Positions 25,191-36,988 of a stretch of DNA of 64,000 bases are shown piece by piece. Where the stretch lies: assembly GCA_008933995.1 (NCBI GenBank), contig WARS01000007.1:3598230-3662229 (forward strand), written 5' to 3'. The stretch comes from Datnioides undecimradiatus. Its lineage: Eukaryota; Chordata; Actinopteri; Lobotiformes; Datnioididae. The notes under the pieces are model-generated. The model was not told where the DNA came from. It did not search any database and was given only the letters and a program-made list of their open reading frames with translations. Within the stretch, counting starts at the first letter, position 1. Each line of letters begins with the position of its first letter. The translations under genes and the position numbers were made by a program.

Positions 25191-27830
25191 CACTGTCTTC
25201 TTCTCTGTCTCGCCTGTTTATTGAAGACTTACTTCCGTCTGTTCACAAGACCCTCAGTCCACATAGGAGAGAGGCATTTAAAGCTTAAAGCTAAAAGCTA
25301 AAGATGTTGGACTTATCCAGACAGTAGCAGCTAATTATTGCTGCACTGCTCTGAACTTGGCCTCTTTCACTTTGGGACAGTGAGTACGCCTCATATTTCA
25401 TGATCTACACATAAATGATCTCATGCTGCGCTATATTTAACAACCCAGATCATTTCTGCATTTCACTATAAAGACACACAAGATATAAATCATGTTTATA
25501 GTCGGATTAAACTAGAGGTTTCCGACCTTTACGGACACACTGGTGAGCTCAGTGAAGAGATTTCTGCTCTGAACTTCTCAGATGGTCGATCTTCAATGAC
25601 TCACCCCCAGAGAGGTAGAGAAACATTATATATCATATATATAAATCAGGGAAAAGTGCATCAGAACTACTTCCAGTCCAGGAACTGAAGGAATACCTAA
25701 CTATTCAGCTTTAAATATCATATATGATGTATATAATTTCATATATGTGACACATGATACAGTGCCAATGAAAGGTCTGCAGAATGAGTACATACTGCAG
25801 CTCATGCTTTTATACTCTTCTTAGGCCAAAGTGTGAATGAGAGACATGTCAAATGTTGCAGTTTACTCGAGTAAAGACCGTGACTACTTCCTCCACTGCT
25901 GATATTATGAAACATCCTGTGAAATCAGGTTTCACACAGCTCACAAAGATGCATCGTGCAAACACACTGAACTCAGACCTGTGACTCCTGAAAGAGGCAG
26001 TTTTGAAATCACCTCTAATTTCAATATACTGGTGAATGTAAGAGTTCATCACTAGAAATTAACATAAAAATGATCAGGACATGAGGTTTGACTTCTTCTT
26101 TTTAACATTTATAATCACCAGAGTTATTTCTCTGTTTGGAGAAAACAGTTATCAGTTAACACAGTGTGTTTTTCAGCATTTTAAATGAAATATGAAACTC
26201 ACATTCTGACAGAAGTACTATAACCTAGCAAATCCTGCTTACAGTTAAACAAGTATTCACTCTACAGTATGAGTAGTTAAATAGCAAACTACAGATGTGA
26301 TGTTGTACATACTGTGTCTGTCATGTTAAGCACAGGTAGTTATAATGTACGAGCACAGGCGCCTCATCATCTGCAGCCTGAGACCTGCTCCATCAAACCA
26401 CCTGGTCTGTAATGAGGGACCTGGCCACTCGGTTTGATCTTCAGCATCCACCAAACATCAGAGATGACTGAAGGAGAACATGAACCACGCTGACTCTGTC
26501 CAACACTAACAAGCTTATAAGCGTTGAGTCACACTCAATTAGCACTGAATGGGCATCAGATTAGATTTGTCAAATTAATATTTAGAATATTTTATTTTTG
26601 AAATGAAATTAAAGGGACATTTTACTAAAAAGAAAACAAAATAGGAAGACACGATGCACAGACAGTGTTTTAAAGCTATGTTGAAGCATCAGAGCCGTCA
26701 CATTTCAGTTCTAATGTCTTTTGGGGGAGACGTGTAGCTTTTAAGAAATGTGTTTTAGTCAAACTACATCAGCATCTTCCTGCCATGAAGATGAAGGCGG
26801 TGCTGTCAGCCCGCAACATCCATTAAATCGCTGCAAAATGAGCTTTCTCCAGCAGATGGCGACACAGTACAAACATCTGAAAACACTGTTGTAGAAGTCA
26901 CAGTATGACCGCCTGCTGTAGCTTCTGAACTCAGGCATAACCAAATACGTTTTCATCTTATGTATGAGCATCCATAAGCTCATTTTCCACAATAATCACC
27001 TGTGAGCAGCTCTGCAGTGTTGTACACATGAGGTGCAGACACACCTCGTGTGTATAAAGTTCATGTTTGATACTGAGCCTTCCATGAGACGTGAATGAGG
27101 ATAAATAAAAGAATAAAAGAAACAAAATCGTTCTTGTGTTGTGCAGTTGACTGAAACGAAAGCCATGCTCTCATCAGAGTCAGGTAATTGGTTCCTGCAG
27201 GGCAGCGGCAGGGATCTGGTGAGCCTTCATGGGAAAATGGCTGCCTCAATGACAGACCAAAGACGCTGAGTCAAGAGTTTTCAGAAATCCTGCTGCAGAA
27301 ATGCTGAGTTCTTCTCTCTGAGCGTGTTCTGTGCTTGGAGTGGATGTAGTGGATATGAAGCCTTTTGTCTGTCTGATCCACTTTAGCTGCTCAGTGATAA
27401 CAGGTCTGATGACAGTCAGCGTAATGAAATGACTAATGCAGGGGAAATGCTTGCATCTGAGCAGAGTCCAGGGTGAGGAGCAGCAGAAGGGATAACGCAT
27501 TCTGGAAAATGTGATTAAAGTCATTGAGACAATTCACTGAAGCTTCCATAAAGAGCCAGTTAAATGAAAAATGACCAAGAGCTATTATCTTGTTTCTGAT
27601 GTTTGTGTCCTCTCAGAAAATACAATGTGTGCTTTCATTCCCAAGGAACCTTCTGACTCCAGACAGACAGACAGACGGTCTGACCCACTGACTGACTGCT
27701 TCGCTGCATGGATGGGTGGAGTGGACAGTAGGGGGATAAGGAGCAGGACACCGGGTGGGTGGGTGAGTGAAGGGGACGGGGTGGGTTGCGGGGAAGGTCG
27801 GTGAGGTCAAGGAAGGCAGGGTCCACCCCT
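25191..27830. other. Intergenic DNA, no gene seen
   Basis: AT-rich sequence with several short palindromic ATATATGATAT stretches (about 25625-25760). No exon, RNA gene or clear transposon recognised. Confidence 0.6.
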
Positions 27831-27835
27831 CTTCA

Positions 27836-28075
27836 CCTATTGGTCAGAGCAGCCAATGAGCCCCGAGCAGCTTTGAAGCCCTGAAGTGGACAGAATTCCA
27901 CCAGGGCCATGGGGATTGTAGCATGTCATTTGTAAGAAATTTTGGCGAGATGGTCCTAAAAATGGAGAGGTTGGCCCACGCCTGGAATGCAGGGCTTTGT
28001 ATACAGAGGCGCTCGTATGGCCCTGTCCTATTGATCCTGGAATTACACACAGGCAGGTGATAGGACGCCTCAGTT
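27836..28075. promoter_or_regulatory. Candidate conserved non-coding element
   Basis: A block of balanced composition in AT-rich surroundings. It has an inverted CCAAT (attggt), a direct CCAAT (gccaatgag) and a TEAD-type GGAATG (27984-27989). It has the dense, repeat-free look of vertebrate non-coding enhancers, but conservation cannot be tested here. Confidence 0.3.
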
Positions 28076-31000
28076 AGCCAGCAATTGCTGCAGAAAATAA
28101 AAATGGTTTCAGCGTAGCAGGACAGTTGGAACTTCCCCTTCTTTTACTTTTCATTTGCAAGTCGATAGCAGGAATTTCGAGAATATTCATCCAATATTAA
28201 GTCACCAAAAATGCTAATTCAATGAGCAACTGAAGCATTCATCTGGCGCTCACACAGTCAAACACAAAAATCATTATTTGAAATTCCTGTGCAGATCATT
28301 GCTGATATGTGGCTGAAACGTGTGAAATGATGCAACTATATAAAATAGTTTGATTACTATTACTATTGAGAACAGCAGAACACTGATGATACTCTCAGAG
28401 TGGAATAAGAGGACTTTTCCATCCTTGAAGCTACTTCTAGGAAACAGCCATGTAAAGATTGCAGGGTTGGCTGAGCTTCCAGGATCCTGTACCTGCACGA
28501 CACCTTAAACACATACAGGGTTTTCCCTCTTACGCAGCAGCAGACATTAAACAAAGCAGTCTGACTGGTGGATATGTAACTCAGGAAAAGCCTGTGATGA
28601 ATGTCAGCGTGCAGCACATGAAGCCGGCTGGTGCAGCTCATTTACAAAGCGTGGCTATTTATTGTCGGTGGCCCCTGCTCGCTTTTAACAGCAGAGCAGT
28701 TCCTTCCCCTTCTTCTCTCTTCTGGCCAGGCATTCCAGGCTTGTTGCAGGTCTACCTGCCTACCTGTCTGCCTGCCTGTCTGCCTGCCTGCCTGGGCGCG
28801 GGTGGATTCCCCTCTGGCCCTTTGCCCTCTGACCTGAAGTGCATTCCGTATGTAAAGTGAGGAATTCCTCTGAAGTTCAGTTAATGGGGGGGAGTTTTTT
28901 CATCCTTTGGACTCTGCACTCACCCGGCAGAGGTGGAAGAACAAGCAGTGAGTTATGGATGAGGTTTGTTGTTTATCGATGGAGGTTACGAATTGACGTC
29001 TCCCTGCAGCAGCGTCAGTAATAATCCTCCGGGATTGTGACTAATTGATTTAATGGAGGATATTGTGGAGTGGAAGTGAGGAAGTGGAGTTTGTAAAGCT
29101 CTTCTGTTGGTTGCTGCACCTACAACTCAGTGTTCTGGGGTAAAGTGAGGCTATAATATGAATGAAATGATCACATATGAAGTCAGCAGGGAGTTCTAAG
29201 TTCTAAGAATAGAAAGTGTTAATGCAGCACAGAGAAGCCGGCGTGCGGCCGGGGCACGAACAGAAGGTTTTCTCTGTTTTGCAAAGTTTAAACAGGAACA
29301 CTAGGCGAATGGATCAGTCATTTTCCAGTTTAATGTGAGAGGGACGGATAGCACATGATTAAAAGCAGAGAGGGGCGAACTTCAACTGTATTCATACTTT
29401 GAATTTTAAATTCTGTTTTATTGACTTTGGCTTTACTTACTCATTGTCTAGAGAATAACACAGATCCTACTACTAGTACTACTACTAATAATAAATTAAT
29501 AATAACAATAATAATAATATTAATAACAATAATAATAATAATGTTTCTTTCCTTCATTATAATGGCAAAATATTTTGAAAAACCACAAGCTGCCTGCACA
29601 TTTGATGACAAGGAAAAAACCCAGAAACAGCCACGCTTAGATTTAGAGTTAGACCTCAAACGAACGCTGATTAGATTTGGAATCCTGAATTAATCAACAC
29701 TAATTGCAGATGTAGTGCGAAGGAAACATCTGTTGTATTTTCATCCATTTTCCAACTCATTTGGACAAGTCATGAAGCACCAGGCTGAGTAAAGTGACCC
29801 AGGGTCTTGGGGGTTAAAGGCAAAGAGGGAGAGGAGTGATTTTAATTCAGTGACTTATTGTTCTGTGATCTCCCGCACCCTTCCCTTTTCCAGGTTAAAT
29901 TTGCGGCTGATGGAGAGCACAGCCGAGCCCCCGAGTGAGGACGTGTATCTGAAGATGGGTCCGTTGGACGAGGTTCCTCTGCTGTTGTGCTTTAGGAGCC
30001 CTGCGTACTGTTGGAGACGCTGTAAAAGGCTGTGCCACCCACACAGCTGGAATGTCATGCATGCAGTCCATAGAGTCTGTTTCAAGAGGGAGGTTGAAGG
30101 GGGGAGGAGGCGAGGAGGGGAGCCCTCTTTGGAAGAGACAGGGTGCACAGGGGCTCACTGCTTGAGGTGGGGTCTACTACTACTACTTCACGAAAAAACC
30201 TTCTCCATTAACCCTTTTTTTCTTCTGGTGGTGGGAAATTATCAATGACGATCCATCACGCTTGTTTGGTCTCGGGCCGAAGAGAGGAGAGGGGAAACGT
30301 GGAGAGAGCCATGAGATGGAGCGATGGGGGTTGGGAGAGGTTAAAGGGCAGAGGAAGAAAGGAGGTACATTTTCGGAGGATGGGAGGTTGGAAGAAAACC
30401 GAGGGAACAATAACTCCCATGTTTCAAAGGCTTTCCTCAGCCCCCATGACACCTCACACAGGCAGTAGCTGAAAGTCAGGGAGTGCTGGTTGGTGGCTCA
30501 TTCCCCTCGGGCTCATTTTCACAAGCTTTTACAAAACATGAAACTACATTTGGATTTCTCTAATTCTCCCCCTCTCCCCTCTCTCTCTTTGTTGATCTCA
30601 TCTGCTCCCAGCAAGGCACAGTCCCCAACACTTTCTGTTTTCAACGTCTGTATTTTACTGCAGATTAAATACGATCAAACACATCTGAGTTGCTGCTGTC
30701 TTTGTCGTTGAAATGCAAAAAAAAACGAAACAAAAAAAAATCCCACAACTTTTAAAAAATACAGCTAAACAGGAAACTTTGAAGAAAATTCAGCTAAAGC
30801 ATAAAACACAGTTTGGTTTAATCACAATTGTTTAAAAATGTATTTAATGAAAACAGCTGATTTGGTGGGATCACAGGAGTTCTTTGTGTTACAGGAATAT
30901 ATAGTAAGTATGTTAAAATGCTCTTATATCAGCATCAGAAACCTCAGGAGTCGTATCACTCCTCATGTAATTTCATGTGCAGACTGCAGGCCTCTTTTCA

Positions 31001-32280
31001 CAATTTCCAACAGTTAAATACATTTATTTCCATCACTTATCCAATGATTTTATGAATTAATTGTTTATTTCTAAAAATGTTCCAGTGGTGCAATATGTTT
31101 GAATTTGGGAAACAACGGTAAAAATAAGACAAATGTATCATTCGACTCAGAAACATTTGAAATAATCATCTGAAATTGTTTTTGTGTCTTTTTAGTTTCT
31201 AATTCTGCGAGAAAAGAATTCGTCTGCACGGTTTTCAGTGTTTTGCAATCAATTAATTTTTAGTTCTTTATTGGCAGTGCAATTTTCTGTATTTAAAGAA
31301 TGAAAAACAGTAAAATGGAATTAAACACAGGGTTTAGCACAGACTCAAATGCATGTAAATGACTTGATAATATCAAAAATAAAAAAGGATTTGTAGATCT
31401 CTGTGAACTGACACAGGAAAACTTGGCCTCAGACCTCTGTCTCGCCTTAATTTAATCATATTTAATTTATAAATGTAAATGCAGAATTAATTTGACATTT
31501 TAATCCCACAAATCCACAGAATCTCACAGGATCTCTCAGCTGATTCCTTTTCCTTTTCTGGGAGCACATGAACTGACATGTGTGAATGGACTTTGATTGA
31601 GTTTATTCTGCTTTAAAGCAACAAAATCATATTAACAACTAATGGTTTCAACAAATCAATCAGTCACACTGTGCATTAGTTAGACTGCCTGCTCTGCTTT
31701 TTGCACAGTGGAATGATTTTAACAAACGAGTGGTGCTGAAGGGAAAAGTAACTAAAGTAACTAAACGGATGGAAAGTTCTTCAGAATCTCCTCTGAAATA
31801 TTTGGAAGTTCTAGGAGGAAATTAGGAATGAGCTGCTGCTGGATTCTGATTGATTTTTATGCTCAATTAAATCTGCAAACCAAAACTTAATAAACACCAA
31901 TTTGTTTGCATTTGCTCACATGCTTTGTGAAACTGCTGCATCTCAGAAATTAATCTTTTAATGTGCAAACGTCATCATCTGGATTCACTCCTCTTCACGT
32001 TATTCTGCTCTGGTGAAATAAATAAATATTAATATTGATTTTAATTATTAAGCACGTGTTTTTCAGACTTATTAAATAACATATTCACCAAGTCCTTTAA
32101 GCCTGGGTTTCCTCTCTGCCTGCTTTTTAGCTTCTGGGTTAGCTGGAGGAGGAAACGTGTGCAAATAGTTTCAGGAGGCGTTATGAAATCAGAAGATATC
32201 AACAGATCAGAGCAAAAGGCTTCATATTCCGATTCACAAGCACGTTTCATTTCAGTGTGACACACTCTGACAGGACACTG
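28076..32280. other. Intergenic DNA with simple repeats, no gene seen
   Basis: Contains a CTGC/CCTG repeat (28751-28794), an AAT/ACT-rich block (29465-29545) and GA-rich stretches near 30100-30370. Open frames up to 140 codons, including the one at 32041-32463 that overlaps into the next block, lack any recognised domain or splice partners. Confidence 0.6.
28751..28794. repeat. CCTG/CTGT tetranucleotide repeat
   Basis: About eleven CCTG-type units, next to a CTGGCCAGG word at 28722-28730. Confidence 0.8.
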
Positions 32281-32670
32281 AGTGGCCGGGAACAGGCTCT
32301 GTGTGAGCGGCAGAGGGGGCATCACGCTCCAAACCTTCACCGGATCCATCATGCCCCGCCTTACATCAAACAGTTTTTGCCGACTGGCTGCACAATCAGA
32401 TCCCTTCTGAGTGGGCTGGAGTCGGGTGGGTGTGAGGGGAGTAAAAAGTGGGCCCTCTCCCACTGGATAATGCCATTATTTCAGCTCCTCTGGCCAGGAA
32501 TGCCAAATTTCACAGCCCGCTACTCCTCTCTGTGCGTCAATCAAAGCTTCGCAAGGGGCCGAGGCGCCCACTGGGTCCGCCTCCAGCCCCGTGTGATCTG
32601 ATCCAACCATTGATCCCCCACAAACTGGATCATACGTGCTCACCCGGCGCAGTCCTACTCAAACTGGAAC
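32281..32670. promoter_or_regulatory. Candidate conserved non-coding element
   Basis: GC-balanced, repeat-free block in AT-rich surroundings, 0.6 kb upstream of the CCAAT cluster. It has a CTGGCCAGG word (32490-32498) running into GGAATG, also seen with CATTCC at 28722-28737. No coding potential recognised. It may be an enhancer of the microRNA transcript. Confidence 0.3.
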
Positions 32671-32899
32671 CTCTGAGCAACTTTAAGAATCATTTCATAT
32701 TTAATTATTGAATATTTTTTAATTATTATCTTCATCATTTTCGCTTAGCTGTAGCGCACAATTACGCTTACATATATAAAACGGAATTATGAGCCAAACC
32801 TATATCTAAGCCTTATATTTATATTAAAATCGATTATTTCAAATCGGTGGTTACTATAGGCCTTTTCCACGCTGTGTGTGTGAGAGGATAAGCCGGGTT

Positions 32900-33260
32900 T
32901 AGTCCATATTTGAACCAATGAGCGGCATCACTGTCCCCCCAGAGGCCAATTTAAGGCTAATTATAACCTCCTTTGTTACCGCACAAAGGGGTTTTGCGCC
33001 AAAATGTAAAAATAATTTGTAATCAAGTATTCGAATGGAGCGAGGGGGGAGACGATGAGAAATTTGTGAATGGGACAGAGTTAATCAGGTATTCGTTGTA
33101 CGGTGTGACGCTTCCCCGCGCGCAGCCAATCCCGTGCCCGCTGGAAATGTTGAACACGCCGAAACCAAACCAATGGCTCATCATATAGCAAAGACTAGCG
33201 CAAGAAGAGGCCAATCAGTGGGAGGCATGCAAACGAGGAATTTGCTCCGGCAGGCTCTGA
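32900..33260 (+). promoter_or_regulatory. CCAAT-rich promoter, probable mir-130/301 primary transcript promoter
   Basis: Five CCAAT boxes, all in plus orientation, at 32915-32919, 32946-32950, 33126-33130, 33170-33174 and 33211-33215. The last reads CCAATCAG, a strong NF-Y type site. An octamer-like ATGCAAAC follows at 33227-33234. No TATA box is obvious. The block directly precedes a CpG-rich stretch and lies about 1.8 kb upstream of mir-130c, pointing the same way. No protein-coding gene starts here in either direction. Assignment to the microRNA cluster is by position. Confidence 0.55.
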
Positions 33261-33870
33261 ATGTCAAGTAGTCAAAGATGGAGTCCGGATCTGCGAGGCC
33301 GTGTGCTTGTGCGTGGAAGACTTGCGATTTTTTCTCACTCTCCGAGCTCCGCGCATTTCATCTGTATTCGCCTCCAGCCCGTCAGGAACGACGGCGTGAA
33401 TCCCCAAAGCGGCGGACCGCGAGGTGTGGTTTGTGGAGAGGGCTGCTTTTCTTTGTTTTATGGACAACTTTTTTTCCTTCTCTCTCTTTTTTTTGCCTAT
33501 AACGGATTGTCCCTCCCTTGGCTAGATACTATTCATGATTTTGGAGGAGGAGGTGGTTGTGCAGCGAGGGGAGGAGGAGGTGGTGGAGGAGGAGGGGGTG
33601 TCCGCTGTGAGTTGTAGCCGATTTTGCGTAAATTGTCTGGAGCTCAGTGCAAACTTGGAAGTTGCAAAGGTCGAGACGCGAAGATTGAGTGTTTATTTAT
33701 GCGACTTACGGCGAGAAAAACGGCAGTGAGAGTTGGATCTCTCCCGCGCGCTGCGCATCTGGAAGCTCGCTTCAAAACTTGATCAGGGCGAGATTTAACG
33801 CCTTGTGGCCAGATAAACGCGTCCTGCACCTTACTGGGCCGTTATCGTAGTGTAATGGGTCTCTGAGGGG
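33261..33870 (+). ncRNA. CpG-rich candidate first exon of the primary microRNA transcript
   Basis: CpG-rich, exon-like sequence directly downstream of the CCAAT cluster, with a GGA-rich stretch at 33540-33600 that could form a G-quadruplex. Open frames here (33261-33617, 33278-33502) are low-complexity and resemble no family, so I read this as non-coding 5' sequence. The 3' boundary is a guess, set by the start of a GT repeat near 33890. Confidence 0.35.
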
Positions 33871-33889
33871 GACATTTTCATGGTGCTGC

Positions 33890-33960
33890 CGTATGTGTGT
33901 ATGTGTGTGTTTCTGCGTGCGTGCGTGCATGTGCGTGTGTGTGTGTGTGCGTGTGTGTGC
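33890..33960. repeat. Imperfect GT/GC repeat
   Basis: GTGTGT with GCGT interruptions between the candidate promoter exon and the microRNA hairpins. Confidence 0.8.
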
Positions 33961-34591
33961 AGCCTATAGGCTGTTGTGCAATCTAACAAGTCGTCAGTAT
34001 TGTACTGTGAGCTTGTGAGCTGGCAGGAATGGCTTGCAGAGCAGATCCAGTCCTTCTCACGTTAAGGAGGCGTACAGGCCGCTCACAGATATAAGGCGGA
34101 GAAACGTAAAGCTTCCAAGAGCAGGTAAAACAGAATAAGGTGGATAAGAGTGGAGCACAACTGAGAGAGCGTGCTGGGCACAGATTCCCAGCCGCTTTAA
34201 TGGTACACATTCTGTATGTTGTGTAACAGCGCGTTGATTGTGCAAACTTGCAGGATCTACTTTGCTTTAACTGCTGTTGCAGTTTATTGTGAAGTCATTT
34301 CCCTGTGACGGAGCAATGCAACTTCTTGTCAACTTTTGTCCTTCTTTCGAAGAAATCCTTGACTTTATGCCGTGCGTGTTTTCAGCGATATACGGGAGCA
34401 TATTGGAGAATTAGAATTGTAAAATGAAAGAAAACTGTATTTGATAGTTTAGGCATGGAGGGTGGCAGCCTGTGGTTCTCTGGAAGCTCTGGGATCGTGT
34501 CTCCCCCCCCCCCTGTCTCCAACCTCCCATTTCTCCCCCAAAATTAGAATGCGTGTCATTCACTGGAGAGAATGGTATGGGCCCACATGCT

Positions 34592-34602
34592 GGGAAATTC
34601 CC
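34592..34602. promoter_or_regulatory. Palindromic NF-kappaB-type site
   Basis: GGGAAATTCCC, a perfect palindrome matching the kappaB consensus GGGRNWYYCC. With its flanks the palindrome is 13 bases (34591-34603). It lies about 430 bp upstream of mir-130c in a compact, repeat-free block (34540-34735) that also has a CCAAT (gaaccaatg). Function is inferred. Confidence 0.45.
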
Positions 34603-35027
34603 ATTCTCCCAGGTTGAGAGGAACCAATGCTGTTTAATTTAGGAAGTTCATTTGGCTCCACCGTTGAAAAGATACATTGTTCAGCTGTAGTTTCCTAAAT
34701 TTCGCCTCCCACAAAGATGGAATTATTGGTAAGAAAATACTTTAATAGGCTGGTTGTAATGATCATTTTGATGCTGGTTTTAAAACAAAAATATCCACAG
34801 TTTTTAACAAACATGAAAACTCAGTGAGATTTTTGCTCGATTTAAATATTTCTCTGATCCAAATATAGCTGCGGGGGGGGGGGTTAAAATAAAAGTACAG
34901 GAATTTATGTTCCACTAATTAGTTTTATTTTTATTTTTATTTGTAATTTATTTTTCTTTTTTGTAAAGAAAAGGTGGACAGTTGAGTCAGTATGCTCAGT
35001 GGAGTCTGCTGGAGTCCATGTTGTTGT

Positions 35028-35094
35028 CCACTGCCCTTTTTCTGTTGCACTACTGGACACTGAGATGAGCAGTGCAATATTAAAAGGGCATTGG
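35028..35094 (+). ncRNA. mir130c: mir-130 family microRNA precursor (mir-130c type)
   Basis: Hairpin with the miR-130 3p arm at 35070-35091, starting CAGTGCAATATTAAAAGG and ending in the family's GGGCAT. The 5p arm at 35033-35054 starts GCCCTTTTTCTGTTGCAC. The arms pair across a 15-base loop, and the lower stem CCACTGCCC/GGGCATTGG has one mismatch. The seed AGTGCAA defines the miR-130/301/454 family, which represses targets such as PTEN and TGF-beta/SMAD components in other vertebrates. The 3p arm matches my memory of zebrafish miR-130c. A minus-strand frame across this locus is a chance antisense frame. Confidence 0.93.
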
Positions 35095-35381
35095 CTGATG
35101 AAACGGAGACCCACACCTCCCCTTACTGCCTTAACTCTTAACACACAAACCTTCCTGCCGCTCTGATCTGTATTTGTAGTGGGGAAGCTAATGCTGTTAA
35201 ATCGATTTAAAATGTATTTTGCTCCCCTCCACCAACACCAAGCAGCTTGACTGAATTCGAGCATTGCTCCTTTTAAACTTCCCACAGTGGGCGCAGGCAA
35301 ACAGCGTTGTTGTTTATTTAAATGTAAGTGGAGTTTGGCAGTGAGGAATGGCTGTCCCCCCACGTCCACGTGCTGACACAT

Positions 35382-35468
35382 GCTGAGGTCAGCTGCTTTG
35401 ACAATGTTGCACTACTGTACCATCCATTCTAGCAGTGCAATAGTATTGTCATAGCATTTGGCCTCAGC
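35382..35468 (+). ncRNA. mir301c: mir-301 family microRNA precursor (mir-301c type)
   Basis: Second hairpin, about 290 bp after mir-130c on the same strand. The 3p arm starts at 35433 with CAGTGCAATAGTATTGTC followed by atagc, the miR-301 signature. The 5p arm is 35395-35416, starting GCTTTGACAATGTTGC. The basal stem GCTGAGG/CCTCAGC (35382-35388 with 35462-35468) is perfect. The AGTGCAA seed is shared with mir-130c, so the two products should hit overlapping targets. Clustering of a miR-130 with a miR-301 gene is ancestral in vertebrates (human MIR130B-MIR301B). Confidence 0.93.
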
Positions 35469-36988
35469 TCTGCTAAACTGGTGCTGGAGGCGAGAGCACC
35501 GCACCCGCCGGTGTTACGGGTGTTATGACACCCGCACAGAAACATGACCCCCCCCCCCGAACTCTAAACACGCGCTAATTCCGTAGATAAGTCACCGATG
35601 AAACTAAATTCTGTAAAAACTGGGCTCCAGAGAGTGACTTCCCCACACACGCAAACCCATTGGTCAAGTTAGATTGATTGAACGGCAGTCCAGCCAATCA
35701 CAGCTATGTGGCCACCTCACCAAACCAGGGGACAGTAAACAGTTGAATAAGGTACGTGCGGGAGCAGCGCTGTAACCAGTCGGCACAGTGGAATGTGACT
35801 CCGTTACTTGTTTTCTGATCAGTGGACAGAAACAGGCCTTTCCTGGTCGAGCGTTATGCGCAGACACCACACTGGCCGCTGCTCTGCTTTGGAGTGATGC
35901 GTCAACTTGGCGGCCATATTTGTACAGGGAAGCCGCGCCTCTTAATGTATGTTAGTGTATGGAGGCAGGAGGTCTATCCGCCATTGCGACCACCATAACT
36001 CGCTGTGTTCTGTACGTGTTTTCAGTGGGTTCGGTTTGTTACAAATGACAGATACTTATGATACAGCAAGTACACCTGATTAAATGATAAATGTGCTCAT
36101 ACCAAAATACTTATTTCAGTAATATATAAGATGAATTTACACTTCATTTCTTAGTGTGTCCTTTTAGTTGTCAATCATTTTTTAAATAAAAATCTTGGAA
36201 CTTTGAAGTTCAGAGATTACATCTGACCTTTCTTTCGTGATCTATTCACATTTTGCTAATTTACATTCACATAAATTACATACATCTTGGTGTAGCGGCA
36301 GAGGCCGTGCAGAGTTGCAGTGTGACATTTCAACGCTGATAATTAATAGTTGCAGCTTTGTTCAACTGAAAATAAAAGCACCAGGGACGAGACTATGGCG
36401 TACTTCTATCAGAGATTGCTAATACAAGTATCATATAAATGTATCAAATATTGATAATGAAGGATAAATACATTTTAGCCTTTTTTTCTTTGACATAAGT
36501 TAGCAGAATGTAGTATCCGGCCGGTCACCTGACCCTGTGCTAACCTATAAGAATTATTCAGTCACAGTAGAATACCGAATAACTGCTGCCTGTGAAATTA
36601 TTGCCTGTTGGTTGGCTTTTAGCATTTCATTTGCTGCAACATTCAAAGGCAGCAAAAAGCATTTTCTACAGTATGCACAGCTCAGAACACCTCTGTCTGC
36701 TGCAGAGGTGCACCTCACAAACCCAAATGCAGGCTTTACTGTACATGTCAGCGGTGGTTATGTGAGCCAGTTAGCTACTACAGCAATCAGCTACCAGTAA
36801 GTTTAATGGTGGCTGACAGTGTTTAGCTGTATAGCAGATAACATAGTGGCTTTATCCGCTGTAGTCTATATTCAATATTCATGGCGTTCATGTTATGAGC
36901 ATTTGTTAGAAGTAGTTTTCAGTGGGTGAAGTAAGAAAAAGATCATTTAACTCTTTTCCTTTTTTCGTCAAAAAGTGTTTTTAACAGA

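Noticed and set aside
28459..28860. 133-codon plus-strand frame
   Set aside because: Part of it is a translated CCTG repeat (LPACLPACLPAC). No domain recognised.
32041..32463. 140-codon minus-strand frame
   Set aside because: No family resemblance, no splice context, and it overlaps an enhancer-like block.
33261..33617. 118-codon frame in the CpG-rich block
   Set aside because: Ends in a Gly run from GGA repeats and resembles no protein. More likely 5' non-coding sequence of the microRNA transcript.
34905..35381. 158-codon minus-strand open frame
   Set aside because: It lies antisense across the mir-130c hairpin and ends at mir-301c. Its composition is arbitrary and it lacks splice partners. 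The hairpins explain the constraint.
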